Shown here: one piece after another, positions 49,401-58,487 of the stretch
Layout of the letters: each line of letters opens with the position of its first letter
How positions within the stretch are numbered: the stretch's first letter is position 1
From: Erpobdella octoculata
Taxonomy: Eukaryota > Annelida > Clitellata > Hirudinida > Erpobdellidae
Direction: 5' to 3'
DNA: 64,000 bases
Assembly: GCA_963978895.1 (NCBI GenBank)
Contig: OZ022242.1
Location: 31,177,131 to 31,241,130 of the forward strand
The notes under the pieces: generated by a model
What the model saw: the letters and a program-made list of their open reading frames with translations, nothing else
What the model was told of the DNA's origin: nothing
Database searches by the model: none
Made by a program: the position numbers and the translations under genes

Positions 49401-52400
49401 ACTTGTCTGGATCAAGATTAAGACCATTATTCAATATATTATATACTAGTATTAAGTCTCCTCTTATTCTCCTTCTCTCAAGGGTCGTCAGCCTACACCT
49501 CAACAATCTCTCTTCATAGCTTAAACCATGCATTCCATTAATTATTTTCGTAGCTCTCCTCTGTACCCTTTCTAGAATATTAATGTCTTGTTTAAGTGAA
49601 GGACTCCACACCTGCACACAATATTCCAAATGCGGTCTTACTAGTGTCTTATATAGTTTTAGAATTAAGTTCTTGTCTCTGCTCACCATAGTTCTTTTAA
49701 TTATGCCTAGCACCTGATTCCCTCTATTGGCTGCCTTAGCACATTGTATTGATGGTTTGGCACTATTATGCACCAGAATACCCAAGTCTCTTTCTTCCGT
49801 TGTTTCTTTCAATGTTGTGCCGTTCATCGCATACCTACATTTTTGATTTCGCTTGCCCATATGCATGACAGAGCACTTTTCTACATTAAATAACATCTGC
49901 CAGTCCTGTGACCATTTATATAATTTTTTCAAGTCATCTCTGAGCACTTCAGCATCTTCCTCAGTCTTTATTGCTCTGCACAGCTTCGTGTCATCAGCAA
50001 ACTTATAAATTCTTGACTTTATCCCATCGTCTAAGTCGTTGATGTAAACTAAGAATGAGGTTGGTCCCAAAACTGATCCTTGTGGAACACCACTTGTGAC
50101 ACTAATCTATTTTGATTTCATCCCATTTATTGCAACTCTTTGTCTTCTATCAAGCAACCAACCTCCTATCCATTCTAATAGCTTTCCTTCTATGCCTATT
50201 GCCTCAAGTTTCTTACGCAGTCTCTGATGAGGCACTTTGTCAAAAGCTTTGGCAAAGTCTAAATAAACTACATCAACTGATGGTACTGCGTCCAAAAAAT
50301 CATAAGTATCTTCAAATAATTCTAATAAATTAGTTAAACATGATTTATTGTTCATAAACCCATGCTGACTATCTTTAATTATCTTATGCTCTTCCATATG
50401 TCTCATCATATCATCCTTGATAATTCTTTCCATAACTTTGCAGATAATGCAGGTCAGGCTGACAGGTCTATAGTTACTTGCTTCACTTCTATTGCCCTTT
50501 TTAAATAGTGGAACAACAATTGCATCCCTCCAGTCCTGTGGTATTTCACCTTTTTGCATTGACTTATTCATTAACTCTGCCATTACTTCTCCAATTTCCT
50601 CTCTTACTTCAAATAGAAACTTCGGATAAAGTGCATCAATTCCTGGTGTTTTGTCTACTTTCAAACACTTCAGCATCTCAGTAACTTTTATGAAAATAAT
50701 ATTTTAACAATTAAATACTTAAAAAATCGGCGGTGGTGGTAAAGCGGTAAAGCGTTTGCCTGTCGCCTTATAAGTCGGCGGTTCGAATCTCACCGGCGTT
50801 ACCATTAAGCAAAACGTTAAAACGCTTTTCTCAGGCGAGTGTCTTTTGGGGTTAACTAACTCCTTTCACTAACCTAAAAAAACAATTAATTTTGCAATAT
50901 TTACAAAGAATAATTTTAAATAATATTTTTAAGTATTTTCGAAATGATAAAATCATACAATTGTACCTTAGTTATTTAATTTAAACATCGTTATTTATAA
51001 TTTAGAAAAAGCCATTTTTCAAAAGAAAATTTAAAGTAAACAAAATAAAGCTATATACAAAAACTGAAAATATTTTGTATTTTATTGTTTGCTTGTTTAT
51101 ATTTTTTAAATATGTGTATGTTAATTTTAGAACATATTCTGTTCATGCGGAAACAAACTAAACTTAATTGCAAAGACCAACGAAGAAATCTGCAATAAAA
51201 AATGCTATGGAAACAGCTCTCAATTTTGTGGAAGTTGGCTCACTTTCAGTGTTTATGCTGGTAAATGGGTTTATTTATATTATATATTAATAATTGTTTC
51301 TTTGAAAGTAAGACAACGAGTTTATTTATTAAGTAGTTTTAAATTTCAGCATGAATTCAAACTATGAATTATACAGAAATTTAAATACAATTTTCCACAT
51401 TTGTAAAATAAACGTTTTTGCAAATGTTAAAACATTTTGTTTTTTTTTTCAAATTCTTCATATTTTTTTGACAATGTTTAACGTGGCGTCAATCGTTAGA
51501 CTTCTAGGCCACGAAAAAAGGGTTCTTATGTAGAGGCAGCCTACCCCTTTAGCAATGCAAGTGAACTCCTTGCTTAAGCGAGTTACGCTGGTGACGCCGG
51601 TGAACAGCCGACCTTACGATCGACCTACCGCTCTGCCACCAGCGCCTCAATATTTAATATGTTATATTATTCTGAATATTTAATTTTAAAAATGAATGAT
51701 AACATATATGTTTATTCTATATTAATCAAAAATAGCCCATATTTCAATCTTCACAATCAAATTGAAATTTATTGGATTTATTTGTTGCTGCGGAATTTAC
51801 ATTTTGTTAAACTTCCAGATCAATTAAACCATATTTCAGTATATTATAGAACTAAATCAATTAAAACGTTAATCAAATTTTAAAAAATAAAAATTTTATG
51901 TAGAGAAATTTAAAAACGACATATAATTTTCAAATTTTCAATTTTTTAATAAAAAAATTGTTTATGCCATATTGATTTAAAGGTTTTTAAAATTTTTAAT
52001 CTTTACATACTTTACATATTAGGTATTTGGAAGACTGTGGTCAATGTTTTAATTTTTTTATAAACTTACTATCAGCAGAAAATATTTTTCAAAACATTTT
52101 AGTTGCTGAATTACAAATCTATAAAAGATTTTTAAATGAAACATTTTTTTACGATTTTCTTATTATTTAATTAAGTTTGTAGAAGTTCAGTTCTGGACAA
52201 ATCTTGTTCTGAAATGTTTCACTGTAAATATATTGGAATTGATAAAAGTGGTAAATGTCCAACAAAAGAATGTTTAGATGGATGGAAAGGAGAATCATGC
52301 AATCAAAGATGTATTTTACAATTAAATAAAAATTCAACGTAAACAATTTGTAGTTTGTAAATTTTTTTCAACTTAGATTGCAGAAATAAAAATGGTTTAT

Positions 52401-55400
52401 GTGGAATACATAAATGTCAAGAATTTGTAATTGGAGACAAAAGTGTTACAGAATGTGTTTGCAATGAAGGATTTCTAAGTGAAAGTTCAACTATATATGA
52501 CATTAAATGCATTGGTTAGTAATAAATACTCAAAATAAATGCAAATAAGTTAATGAGTTTGTGCTTTTTGCATAAACATTTATCAATTGCGTTTGTTTGC
52601 TAATGTTACTGTAAAATACCTGCTATTAATATTGTTATATTAATTGTCACTACGGTTTTGTGTGTGTCTTTCTCTGTACGCAAATCTTGCAAGTAAAATT
52701 TAACCAGCTTTTTGACTAGCTAGAAAGCTGAAACTTTCAGCATAGCTTAAATATTGGATGAAAATACATGATTCAATTTAAAAAAATTTTTGTTCAAAAA
52801 CTCGTTTTTTACTTGTTTCTTATTATTGTCAAACTAATTGTCACGATTGTTTTGTGTGAGAGAATTGTTTCAAGGCTACCATTGATAAAGTCAAATACTT
52901 ACGAAACACGATTACTCGAAAGAGAATGTTTGGTTCATCAGTAACATTGAATGAATATGAACTGTGTGTGTCGGTTGACTTTGATAAACCAACACAGGAA
53001 CAACAATAACATGAATCAACACATACTTTGTAACTTCAAAAACTTGAGGAGTTTTGATTAAACAAATTTGGTATTTCTATTGAAAATTCGTTTTATTTAA
53101 AAGGTTTTTATAAAATATTTCAAGTAATTGCAAATAAACTAATAATAAATATCATGCTAGTTTTAAGAAGCCGAAAGGCATTTTTGGTGAAGTGAGGGCA
53201 CACTTTCACTAAAATAGTGATGAATTTAAAAATCTATTTCGTTGTGCGGTAGCGACATAGAGATGTATGTATTTGGAAAACTGAAAGTTTTTTTAAATTA
53301 TAATAAAATTTATAATATATTTTTTTAGACGGTAACGAATGTGAAGACAAATCGGATGATTGCAACCTTCAAACGACAACTTGTAGAAATATTTCTGGAA
53401 GTTTTCAATGTGTTTGCAAAAGTGGATTTTTGCAAATAGAAAAAAACAGCACCCATTGTACAGGTATTATTAAAACACATAACTTTTATTTTATTTTATT
53501 TTATATTCTTATTTTTAATGTGCATTTAAAATCCAAAAATAAAAGATTATACAAAGCACTCAGTCATAAGTCAGCAAGCAAATAGTCAGAAATAAATAAT
53601 AATAAATGGTAAGAAATTAATAGACGTATAATCAGGTTATATGGAGTGATTTGTTTAAAAGAAATAGTTTAAGTAATGCATGAAAGGGATCAGAAGTCGT
53701 CTGCCTTCTGATCAACGGTGGAAGAAAGTTCCAGATGATGGGCCCGGCAACGTGGAAACAACGGTCACCGAACCCTGTGAGACGAGATCTTTGGGTGACG
53801 AGAGTGGGGAGAGTAGCCGATCGGAGGGAAGATCTTTTTGGTAGTGTGCCTGAGGACACAGGCAGAGAACTTAGGTACTCTGGAGATCCATGGAGCTTGA
53901 CGCTAAAGATAATGCTTGATATCCCAGCGTAACTCCCTTAAGCAAGGAGTTCACTCGCATTTGCTAAAGGGGTAGGCGACTATAAATGGCTGCCTTTGCA
54001 AGTACCCTCTCTCTCTCGCCTTGAGCAAAACTTGTCTTGATAAAACGTATGCTAAATCTCTCTCAATCTCTCAATATCGTATGTAACTTTTCCGACACCC
54101 AGAGCCACTGAAGCCCCACCAAAATTGGTGTAATCAGACAGAACCTTTTAGACCCGCAGACTAGTCTAGCGGCATTGTTGATTATCTTTTGAAAGGTGAT
54201 GAGTATCTTTTTATTAACGTTTGAGAGTAAGGAGTTACAGTAGTCCAAGCGTGTCAGCACAAGCTGGACTACCAGAGTTGTAAACAAGCCCTGAGGGACG
54301 AAAGGTCTGACATCTCTGAGGACACGCATAATGCCATAAAAGCCAGCTGAGACCCTGTTTACATGACCTCCCATAGACAGGGTAGAATCAAGATGAACGC
54401 CGAGACTTCTGACCGTTCGTGAGGGGTAGACTTTTGCACGAGCAAGTTGGAGTGGCGTAGGTGGCATCTGACGCAAGGCATGGCTTGATCCGAACTACAT
54501 CAACTCGGTTTTGTCCGAGTTTAGAAACAATCGGTTCGACCTCGTCCAGTCCGCGAGATGAGAGAAGCAAGCTTCAACCTGTCCTATGAGAGTCGAAACG
54601 TCTACCGGCCTGCAGTGTCCGAAGAGTTAGATGTCGTCCGCGAATTGGTGGCTGGAAAGACCATAGTTCGCAATTTCGCAACAAGATTCTCAATATCAGC
54701 CACAAACAGCAGAAACAAGAGCGGTCCTAGAACAGAACCCTGCGGGACCCCAGAACAGATATCATCACCCGAATGAGCCAGATCACCATGCCCAATAATC
54801 GATTGTTTCCTGTCAGTAAGATAAGATATGATCCATGCATGCGCAACCCGACGGATGCCGAATGTGACGTCTAGTCAATAAGAGATCGTGGTCGACAGTG
54901 TCGAAAGCGGCAGACATATCCAGGAGAAGAAGTATGGCAACATCCCCTGAATCGACGGCCCTACGTACATCAGAAACCACCTTCAACATCGCCGTTTCAG
55001 TGAAATGGTGCCGGCGATAGGCGGACTGTGTTTTCGGGAGACGGTTATTGTAAAGGTAGGCAAGAAGGCGCCTCATAACAAGCCGCTCGAGAACTGACTT
55101 TTTTTCAACTTGTTTAATTTTGTTGAATGTTTATTTAATTGTTTAGCATTTAGAGAATATAAATATAAATTTAAATGTATACAGTTACTCTATTTTTTGA
55201 TTATCAATGTTTTATCTGTAGAAAAATTGCTCTATATAGTATTCAGCTTACCAAATTTCGTGTATCCTTCACTGGCAGAACAAAGTCATGGGATCGAGCA
55301 TGAGTTTATATTTGTGAATTTTATTTAGTGACAGCATTGGTTTAAAAACATGCCCAACGTCAACCAGTATACCCCGGTTTGTGCCATATCTCTTCAAAGC

Positions 55401-58400
55401 TTCCTTTACAGTAGAGACCACATTTGGGGGCAGCATTGATCTTAGAACATGCATTGTAGACGAGTTCTAGATTGTTTTTCGTCAATCCATGGTTTTTCAC
55501 AATGTTAAGAGCTTAGATCTGATTGGAGCAAGCAGCAAGTGGGCGATCCATGTGATCCCTGGTTGATGATTTGTTGCTTATTGTTATTCCCAGAATAAAA
55601 TAGAAAAATTTGTACAATTTCAGTTGTCTGAATTTTTAAACGCAATTGCTTGAAATATTTATATGCCGTTGTCTAAAATCAAGCTGCTTCATAACTCTTT
55701 GCAAACTTTTTCGGGTAGTTTTCATAAGCAATACTGTTCTATTTATATATATACGTCAAAACAAAAAACAACCAAGAATCTAAAAATTTCAAAAATAACT
55801 TTTGCAAATGGGATATTGTATGTTTTATAATCAACTAGCGGGGTTACCCGGCGTTGCCCGGGGTTTTTAGAGGTTTTTCTAATGTTTGTCTCTCTCGCTC
55901 CCGTTTCCTTCTCCACTTTCCCGTTTTCGTCGCGTTCCCGGTCGCTTTTCCGCTCTCGCTCCCGGTCGCTTTCCCGCTCAGAAGTTTTGTTATCGATTTT
56001 CTCTCTTGCTCGCGTTTCCTTCCAAGCTTGCTCTCCTGATTCCAGTCGCTTTCCGCTTTCCCGGTCGCTTTCCGCGTTCCCGGTCGCTTTCCCGTTCCCG
56101 GTCGCTTTCCCGTTCCCGGTCGCTTTCCCGTTCCCGGTCGCTTTCCCGTTCCCGCTCACGCCTGCTCTCCCGTTCCCGGTCATGCTTGCTCTCCCATTCC
56201 CGGTCACGGTTGCTCTCCCGTTCCCTTCCCGTTCACGCTCATTTTCTCTTTTACATTCTTTCATAACTTCCAAGCTTGCTCTCCTGATTCCAGTCGCTTT
56301 CCGCGTTCCCGGTCGCTTTCCGCGTTCCCGGTCGCTTTCCCGTTCCCGGTCGCTTCCCCGTTCCCGTTCCCGGTCGCTTTCCCGTTCCCGTTCCCGGTCG
56401 CTTTCCCGTTCCCGCTCACGCCTGCTCTCCCGTTCCCGCTCACGCCTGCTCTCCCGTTCCCGGTCATGCTTGCTCTCCCATTCCCGGTCACGGTTGCTCT
56501 CCCGTTCCCTTCCCGTTCACGCTCATTTTCTCTTTTACATTCTTTCATAACTTCTGTTAGCCTATAAAACGTAAAATAGATTTGCTAAGACTATATATAT
56601 ATATATATGAATGTTTGTTGGTTAGTTTGTCTATTATAGAAACGGGAAAGCGACCCGGAACTGACAGCGAGCGGGAACGGAAAAGCAAGCGTGAGCGGGA
56701 ATGGGAGAGCAAACGTGAGCTGGAACGGAACAGCGACCGGGAACGGGAAAACGACCGGGAGCGGGAAAGCGACCGAGAGCGGGAAAGCGACAGGCAGCGG
56801 AAAAACGACCGAAAAAGGGAAAGCCAACAGGAGTGGGAAAACAGGTGGGAAAGGAAACGGGAGAGAAAGAGACAAACATTAGAAAAACGTCTAGTACATA
56901 CATAAACACACACACAGACACACATACATGTACATACACAAACATACATACACACATACATACGCACAAACATATATATTAAGTTCCCGCTCGCTCACCC
57001 GCTCCGCTCCGCTCATTTTGTGACGGATTTCAAAAAAATATTCTCTATATTTGATTCCCCTTGACTCTCAAGGTAGTGTGAGAATTTCATTACGATCGGA
57101 TGAATGGTGTAGCAATGCATAAAGGACATGAATATATACATACAAACATTCATTTATATATATATATATATATTATAATCAATAAAGGAATTAAACGCAA
57201 CCTAAAGAAATTGTTGAATTATACGAAAGTACGCTTGAATAGCAACTCACAAGCTTTGAGTTTATTTTATTTTTTTAAATAAAAGTTGTAGCATTTTTAT
57301 GTGCGTTTTCAAGACAAAAACACAATTTTCTTAAACTACGATTACATGTTTCTTCAGACTTCGATGAATGTAAAAAAGTTCCTAATGTTTGTGATTTGAA
57401 TTCAACAACATGTGAAAACACAGAAGGTAGTTACACATGCGACTGCAAACAAGGATTTAAAACTCTACAAGAAAATAAATGCTCAGGTAGTTTAAAACAT
57501 AACAAAAGAATGTAATTCAAAATTAACTAGTATTAAAACTATGTTATTATAGACATTAATGAATGTGATGAAGAAATACACAACTGTAACTTGTCTTCAA
57601 CTATTTGTACGAACATTTATGAAAGTTTTCAATGCGATTGTAAATATGGATTCACTAAAATGTTTGGTAGCAATTCAACATGTTCAGGTTAATAACATTT
57701 GTTTGTGGCATATGTTTGTGAATATCAAACGCAAAGATTTTATTGCAACATTTTGCTATAACGGGCTTAACTGTTTAATGTATCAACGATGCATATAAAC
57801 TTTTTGTGAAAAGATAACTGTACCAGACTTTAAAAGAGCACTCCCTAAAATTCCATTCGTTTATTCAAATATCTGAACTGCTAACAACAGAATATTAAAA
57901 GCGCCACAGAGAAAACATTAACTTTTTTTATTTTATTATTATTATTCTTAATTTTAGTGCGTGGCTTTCTTTACAGTTTATTTTTGCTTTTTTAATTTGT
58001 CGTACGTTAACATTTTAAACAATTTTTATGTTTGGTATTTGAATGTAGTTTGTATAAATAAGTTTATACAAGTTTTGCACACAGCTGATGAGGTCATTCA
58101 ATTTTGTTGGTTTTTTCTTGTAATTTTCCAGTTTATTTACAGTAGTTTTGTTAATTCAATTTTAGTCATTTCAAATTTGAAAACTGGAAATACACTTGGA
58201 GCTATAATTGCAACATTGCTGACACTAGTAGTGATAGTTACTATAGCGTTTGTTGTGCGCCATTGCTGGAATAAAAAGTTTGCATAAAATCTATATTTTT
58301 TACTAATCTATTTTATTGTAATTCTGACGTTAATTCTAATTTCTTGTTTTTTCAGTAAATTCTCAAGCAGCCCAACAGATTCAGTAGCAATGCAACAACC

Positions 58401-58422
58401 AAACAATGTTGAAAAACTATAA
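37359..58422 (+). CDS. Gene 4: intact WSC/EGF single-pass membrane receptor-like protein (type B)
   Basis: Eighteen exons: 37359-37428, 42125-42261, 46507-46630, 47205-47356, 47634-47763, 47906-48040, 48108-48236, 48394-48515, 48579-48702, 48800-48939, 51131-51260, 52176-52310, 52377-52514, 53329-53463, 57358-57486, 57553-57687, 58166-58277, 58356-58422. The sum is 2244 nt: 747 codons plus TAA, no internal stop seen. Order: signal peptide; WSC1-WSC2-EGF-EGF; WSC3-WSC4-EGF-EGF; three calcium-binding EGFs; helix; short tail. Predicted type I plasma-membrane protein with putative carbohydrate-binding WSC modules on an EGF stalk. At least six mobile elements sit in its introns without touching an exon. 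Oddities: WSC3 has DTIGG for DTCGG, and exon 12 ends T|GT. Ligand and signalling role unknown. Confidence 0.85.
37691..38410 (+). CDS. LINE ORF1 protein
   Basis: A 239-codon frame. Residues 1-75 are heptad-rich and probably a coiled coil; residues about 112-215 (RANNIVISGLKYDEKK, VVPRIVATRRLG, AKICVTLENPAAAEELL) resemble the RRM-like nucleic-acid-binding domain of CR1/L2-type ORF1 proteins. The role would be RNA binding and chaperoning of the element transcript. It overlaps the start of ORF2 (38382) by 29 nt. Intact as far as I can see. Confidence 0.75.
   Translation: MSKAITLESLEVVLSRIVDRMSDNMTRLLETMNKNYEALLDRIAKTTTDSLKEMSTKLEDISIRLGALESGTDSSKLATDERNLLGNSTSIAEVLTTTFWRLEQKKDDKKRRANNIVISGLKYDEKKSDADCVVDLCKNNLAVVPRIVATRRLGKDLRNPRAKICVTLENPAAAEELLMSSWILRSSKNEDVRKIFMNRDLTKQQAELNYKKRCERRKVTDGHPPAPAGLSGEGQLFRK
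38382..41220 (+). pseudogene. LINE ORF2: endonuclease and reverse transcriptase, two frameshifts
   Basis: Segment 1 (38382-38609) starts the APE-type endonuclease (CITETWLLEE). Segment 2 (38612-39727) continues it with VGDFNLPEVDW and TSDHNVM. Segment 3 (39724-41220) is the reverse transcriptase: SNYRPISLTC, HGFLRQRS, VYFDFQKVFDSVSH, SGVPQGSVLGPILFLIFIND, catalytic FADD (MFADDIKIY), then WSPRHKYLI and RGHSYKLM. The first break is at the seven-G run 38598-38604 (five or eight G would keep frame). The second is near 39666, where one extra base would give the expected LEEVTFTPDVVFSTLRSLR context. Otherwise open, so the copy is young or the breaks are sequence errors. Confidence 0.85.
42125..46630 (+). 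CDS. Gene 4 WSC1 domain (two distant exons)
   Basis: Exons 42125-42261 (YVGCYGTI, CLQICGKFN, FAALK) and 46507-46630 (NKSECYCCN, NTCGGNNFYSVY). The internal phase-0 intron has grown to 4.2 kb through a pearl-like element (42469-44225) and a CTAGC-family element (44365-46464); in gene 3 it is 388 bp. Splice sites are intact. Confidence 0.87.
42469..44225 (+). mobile_element. Pearl-like (Helitron/HINE-like) element
   Basis: Head CTAGAAGTGGCCGTTGCGGC, GGCCCGTCC-rich section, then about seven core repeats of ~150 bp from 42900 to 43960 (each with CCACCCCACATTTGAGGTCC and CTGTAGCATTTACAGTTTTT). A short CAGTCAATCAGTCAGG block and TATATATATATAGA close it. The empty site in genes 2 and 3 (GCTAAA|TAGAAAATA type) shows insertion between A and T without duplication. 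Confidence 0.75.
44365..46464 (+). mobile_element. CTAGC-family element, 2.1 kb
   Basis: Head CTAGCTGGGTTACCCGGCGT, a pyrimidine-rich minisatellite (CGGTCGCTTTTCC-type) to about 44600, a long AT-rich interior, and the end TTTTTATATATAAGA. Compared with gene 3 (ATAAATAA|TTGTC at 27130-27140) it is inserted between A and T with no target duplication. The frame at 45913-46143 has no recognisable similarity. The interior may be non-coding. Confidence 0.65.
46999..47050. repeat. (CATA)n microsatellite
   Basis: CATACATACATACATA run followed by CAGACAAAGAGAC, in the intron between WSC1 and WSC2 of gene 4. The surrounding segment (about 46800-47060) is absent from gene 3, so this is probably the end of a small inserted repeat. 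Confidence 0.8.
47205..47763 (+). CDS. Gene 4 WSC2 domain (two exons)
   Basis: Exons 47205-47356 (HLGCFYEGH, NDWCFDYCSQRNYALMG, donor ACAGAA|GTAAAT) and 47634-47763 (KKCNCYNK, CNYKCEGNSSQICGG). Same lengths (152 and 130 nt) as gene 3. Confidence 0.87.
47906..48236 (+). CDS. Gene 4 first EGF-a and EGF-b exons
   Basis: Exons 47906-48040 and 48108-48236, encoding KKTCSEMYHC, CNAGWKGESCNQR, DCNFNNGMCGQHKCQ and ECVCKKGF. Phase 1-1, same lengths as in gene 3. Confidence 0.85.
48394..48702 (+). CDS. Gene 4 WSC3 domain, one cysteine changed
   Basis: Exons 48394-48515 and 48579-48702. ECYCGN is intact, but the later DTCGG motif reads GAT ACA ATT GGA GGA (DTIGG), so a normally invariant cysteine is Ile. 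The exit donor is ATTG|GTATG. Gene 3 lost a different cysteine of the same domain. Confidence 0.85.
48800..51260 (+). CDS. Gene 4 WSC4 domain (two exons split by a LINE)
   Basis: Exons 48800-48939 (YKGCYKDFF, IEWCYNFCSQNNFYFMAI) and 51131-51260 (NIFCSCGN, CNKKCYGNSSQFCG). The intron holds a minus-strand LINE (49130-50700) and a SINE (50729-50870). The frame is intact, confirming that the 16-bp duplication in gene 2 is a lesion. Confidence 0.86.
49130..50700 (-). mobile_element. 5'-truncated LINE, reverse transcriptase with one stop
   Basis: Minus-strand frame from 50676 to 49210 with a single in-frame TAG at 50107. It encodes the RT from KTPGIDALYP and SNYRPVSLTC through VVYLDFAKAFDKVPH, SGVPQGSVLGP, YINDL and the catalytic FADD (YKFADDTKL) to RPHLEYCVQVWSPS and NTRGHPMKLY. 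Endonuclease and ORF1 are missing. Different family from the elements at 10290 and 37576. It lies antisense in gene 4. Confidence 0.88.
50729..50870 (+). mobile_element. tRNA-derived SINE, second subfamily
   Basis: CGGCGGTGGTGGTAAAGCGG and GGCGGTTCGAATCTCACC give clear box A and box B, ending GTTACCA. The T arm pairs poorly, so I read it as a SINE head and not a working tRNA gene. The body (AAGCAAAACGTTAAAACGC, CTCAGGCGAGTG) differs from the SINE at 2079. Confidence 0.65.
51490..51650 (-). mobile_element. tRNA-derived SINE
   Basis: Minus-strand GAGGCGCTGGTGGCAGAGCG head at 51650, a short deletion before box B, and the AAGCAAGGAGTTCACTTGC body. Inserted in the intron after WSC4 of gene 4; gene 3 lacks it at 30200. 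Confidence 0.72.
52176..52514 (+). CDS. Gene 4 second EGF-a and EGF-b exons
   Basis: Exons 52176-52310 and 52377-52514: KSCSEMFHCK, CLDGWKGESCNQR, CRNKNGLCGIHKCQ, ECVCNEGF. The first exon ends CAAAGAT|GTATTT where genes 2 and 3 have G before GT. This changes the junction codon from Asp to Tyr and weakens the donor, but the GT remains. Confidence 0.82.
53329..53463 (+). CDS. Gene 4 first calcium-binding EGF exon
   Basis: Begins DGNEC where genes 2 and 3 have DVNEC, then GSFQCVCKSGF. Acceptor TTTTTTAG, donor CAG|GTATTA. The Val to Gly change leaves the Asp and Glu calcium ligands. Confidence 0.85.
53484..55097 (-). mobile_element. Degenerate L2-like LINE with a nested SINE
   Basis: The (TTTTA)n tract at 53490 is the 3' tail. 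Minus-strand pieces: TQSAYRRHHFTETAMLKV and DMSAAFDTVDHDLL (55076-54860), then VRSLGVHLDSTLSM and LTRLDYCNSLL (54476-54070), then GDRCFHVAGPIIWNFLPP (53859-53632). These are classic L2-type RT landmarks with several frame breaks. It is 5' truncated, and inserted between the first and second calcium-binding EGF exons of gene 4. Confidence 0.8.
53927..54058 (+). mobile_element. SINE body nested in the LINE
   Basis: CAGCGTAACTCCCTTAAGCA, AAAGGGGTAGGCGACTATAA and CTTGTCTTGATAAAACG, the SINE body without the tRNA head. It splits the C-terminal LINE frames, so it arrived later. Confidence 0.65.
55250..55600 (-). mobile_element. Small LINE reverse-transcriptase remnant
   Basis: Reading the minus strand from 55600: LGITISNKSS, then RDHMDR, ALNIVKNHGLTKNNLELVYN. 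This resembles the region after the RT palm in CR1-like elements (LGV-I, dH, LR-L--HGL). At least one stop lies within it. Short and decayed. Confidence 0.5.
55835..57173 (+). mobile_element. CTAGC-family element with duplicated and inverted minisatellites
   Basis: Head CTAGCGGGGTTACCCGGCGT. Pyrimidine minisatellite with 18-bp CCCGGTCGCTTTCCCGTT units at 55920-56250, a second copy at 56268-56555, and an inverted purine version at 56640-56880. Then CACACATACATAC repeats, a GTTCCCGCTCGCTCACCCGC section and TATATATA at the end. The 9-bp sequence TATAATCAA flanks it on both sides (55826-55834, 57174-57182). Probably several nested pieces. The Arg/Ser/Pro-rich frames are minisatellite artefacts. 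Confidence 0.6.
57358..57687 (+). CDS. Gene 4 second and third calcium-binding EGF exons
   Basis: Exons 57358-57486 (DFDEC, EGSYTCDCKQG) and 57553-57687 (DINEC, YESFQCDCKYG). Donors are CAG|GTAGTT and CAG|GTTAAT. In the third EGF the core Gly of YGSF is Glu, a change that could affect folding. Confidence 0.86.
58166..58422 (+). CDS. Gene 4 membrane helix and cytoplasmic tail exons
   Basis: Exon 58166-58277 encodes LKTGNTLG, the helix AIIATLLTLVVIVTIAFVV and RHCWNK. Exon 58356-58422 (acceptor TTTTCAG) adds NKFSSSPTDSVAMQQPNN and ends in TAA at 58420-58422. The tail is one of the most conserved parts of the array, being present and open in genes 1, 3 and 4. Confidence 0.87.
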
Positions 58423-58487
58423 ATACTTCTAGAAAACTTACAAACTGATGGGCACCATTATTCTGAGCTAAAGACAGACATAGATAA

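Noticed and set aside
50112..50333. Plus-strand frame of 73 codons
   Set aside because: Shadow of the minus-strand reverse transcriptase.
50729..50805. Possible functional tRNA gene
   Set aside because: Boxes A and B are good, but acceptor and T arms pair poorly and the body continues like a SINE.
55743..56973. Arg/Ser-rich and Gly/Asn/Lys-rich frames resembling SR or repeat proteins
   Set aside because: They are the six-frame readings of the 18-bp minisatellite in CTAGC-family elements, with no start context, domain or conservation outside the repeat; the same holds for 62613-63246.
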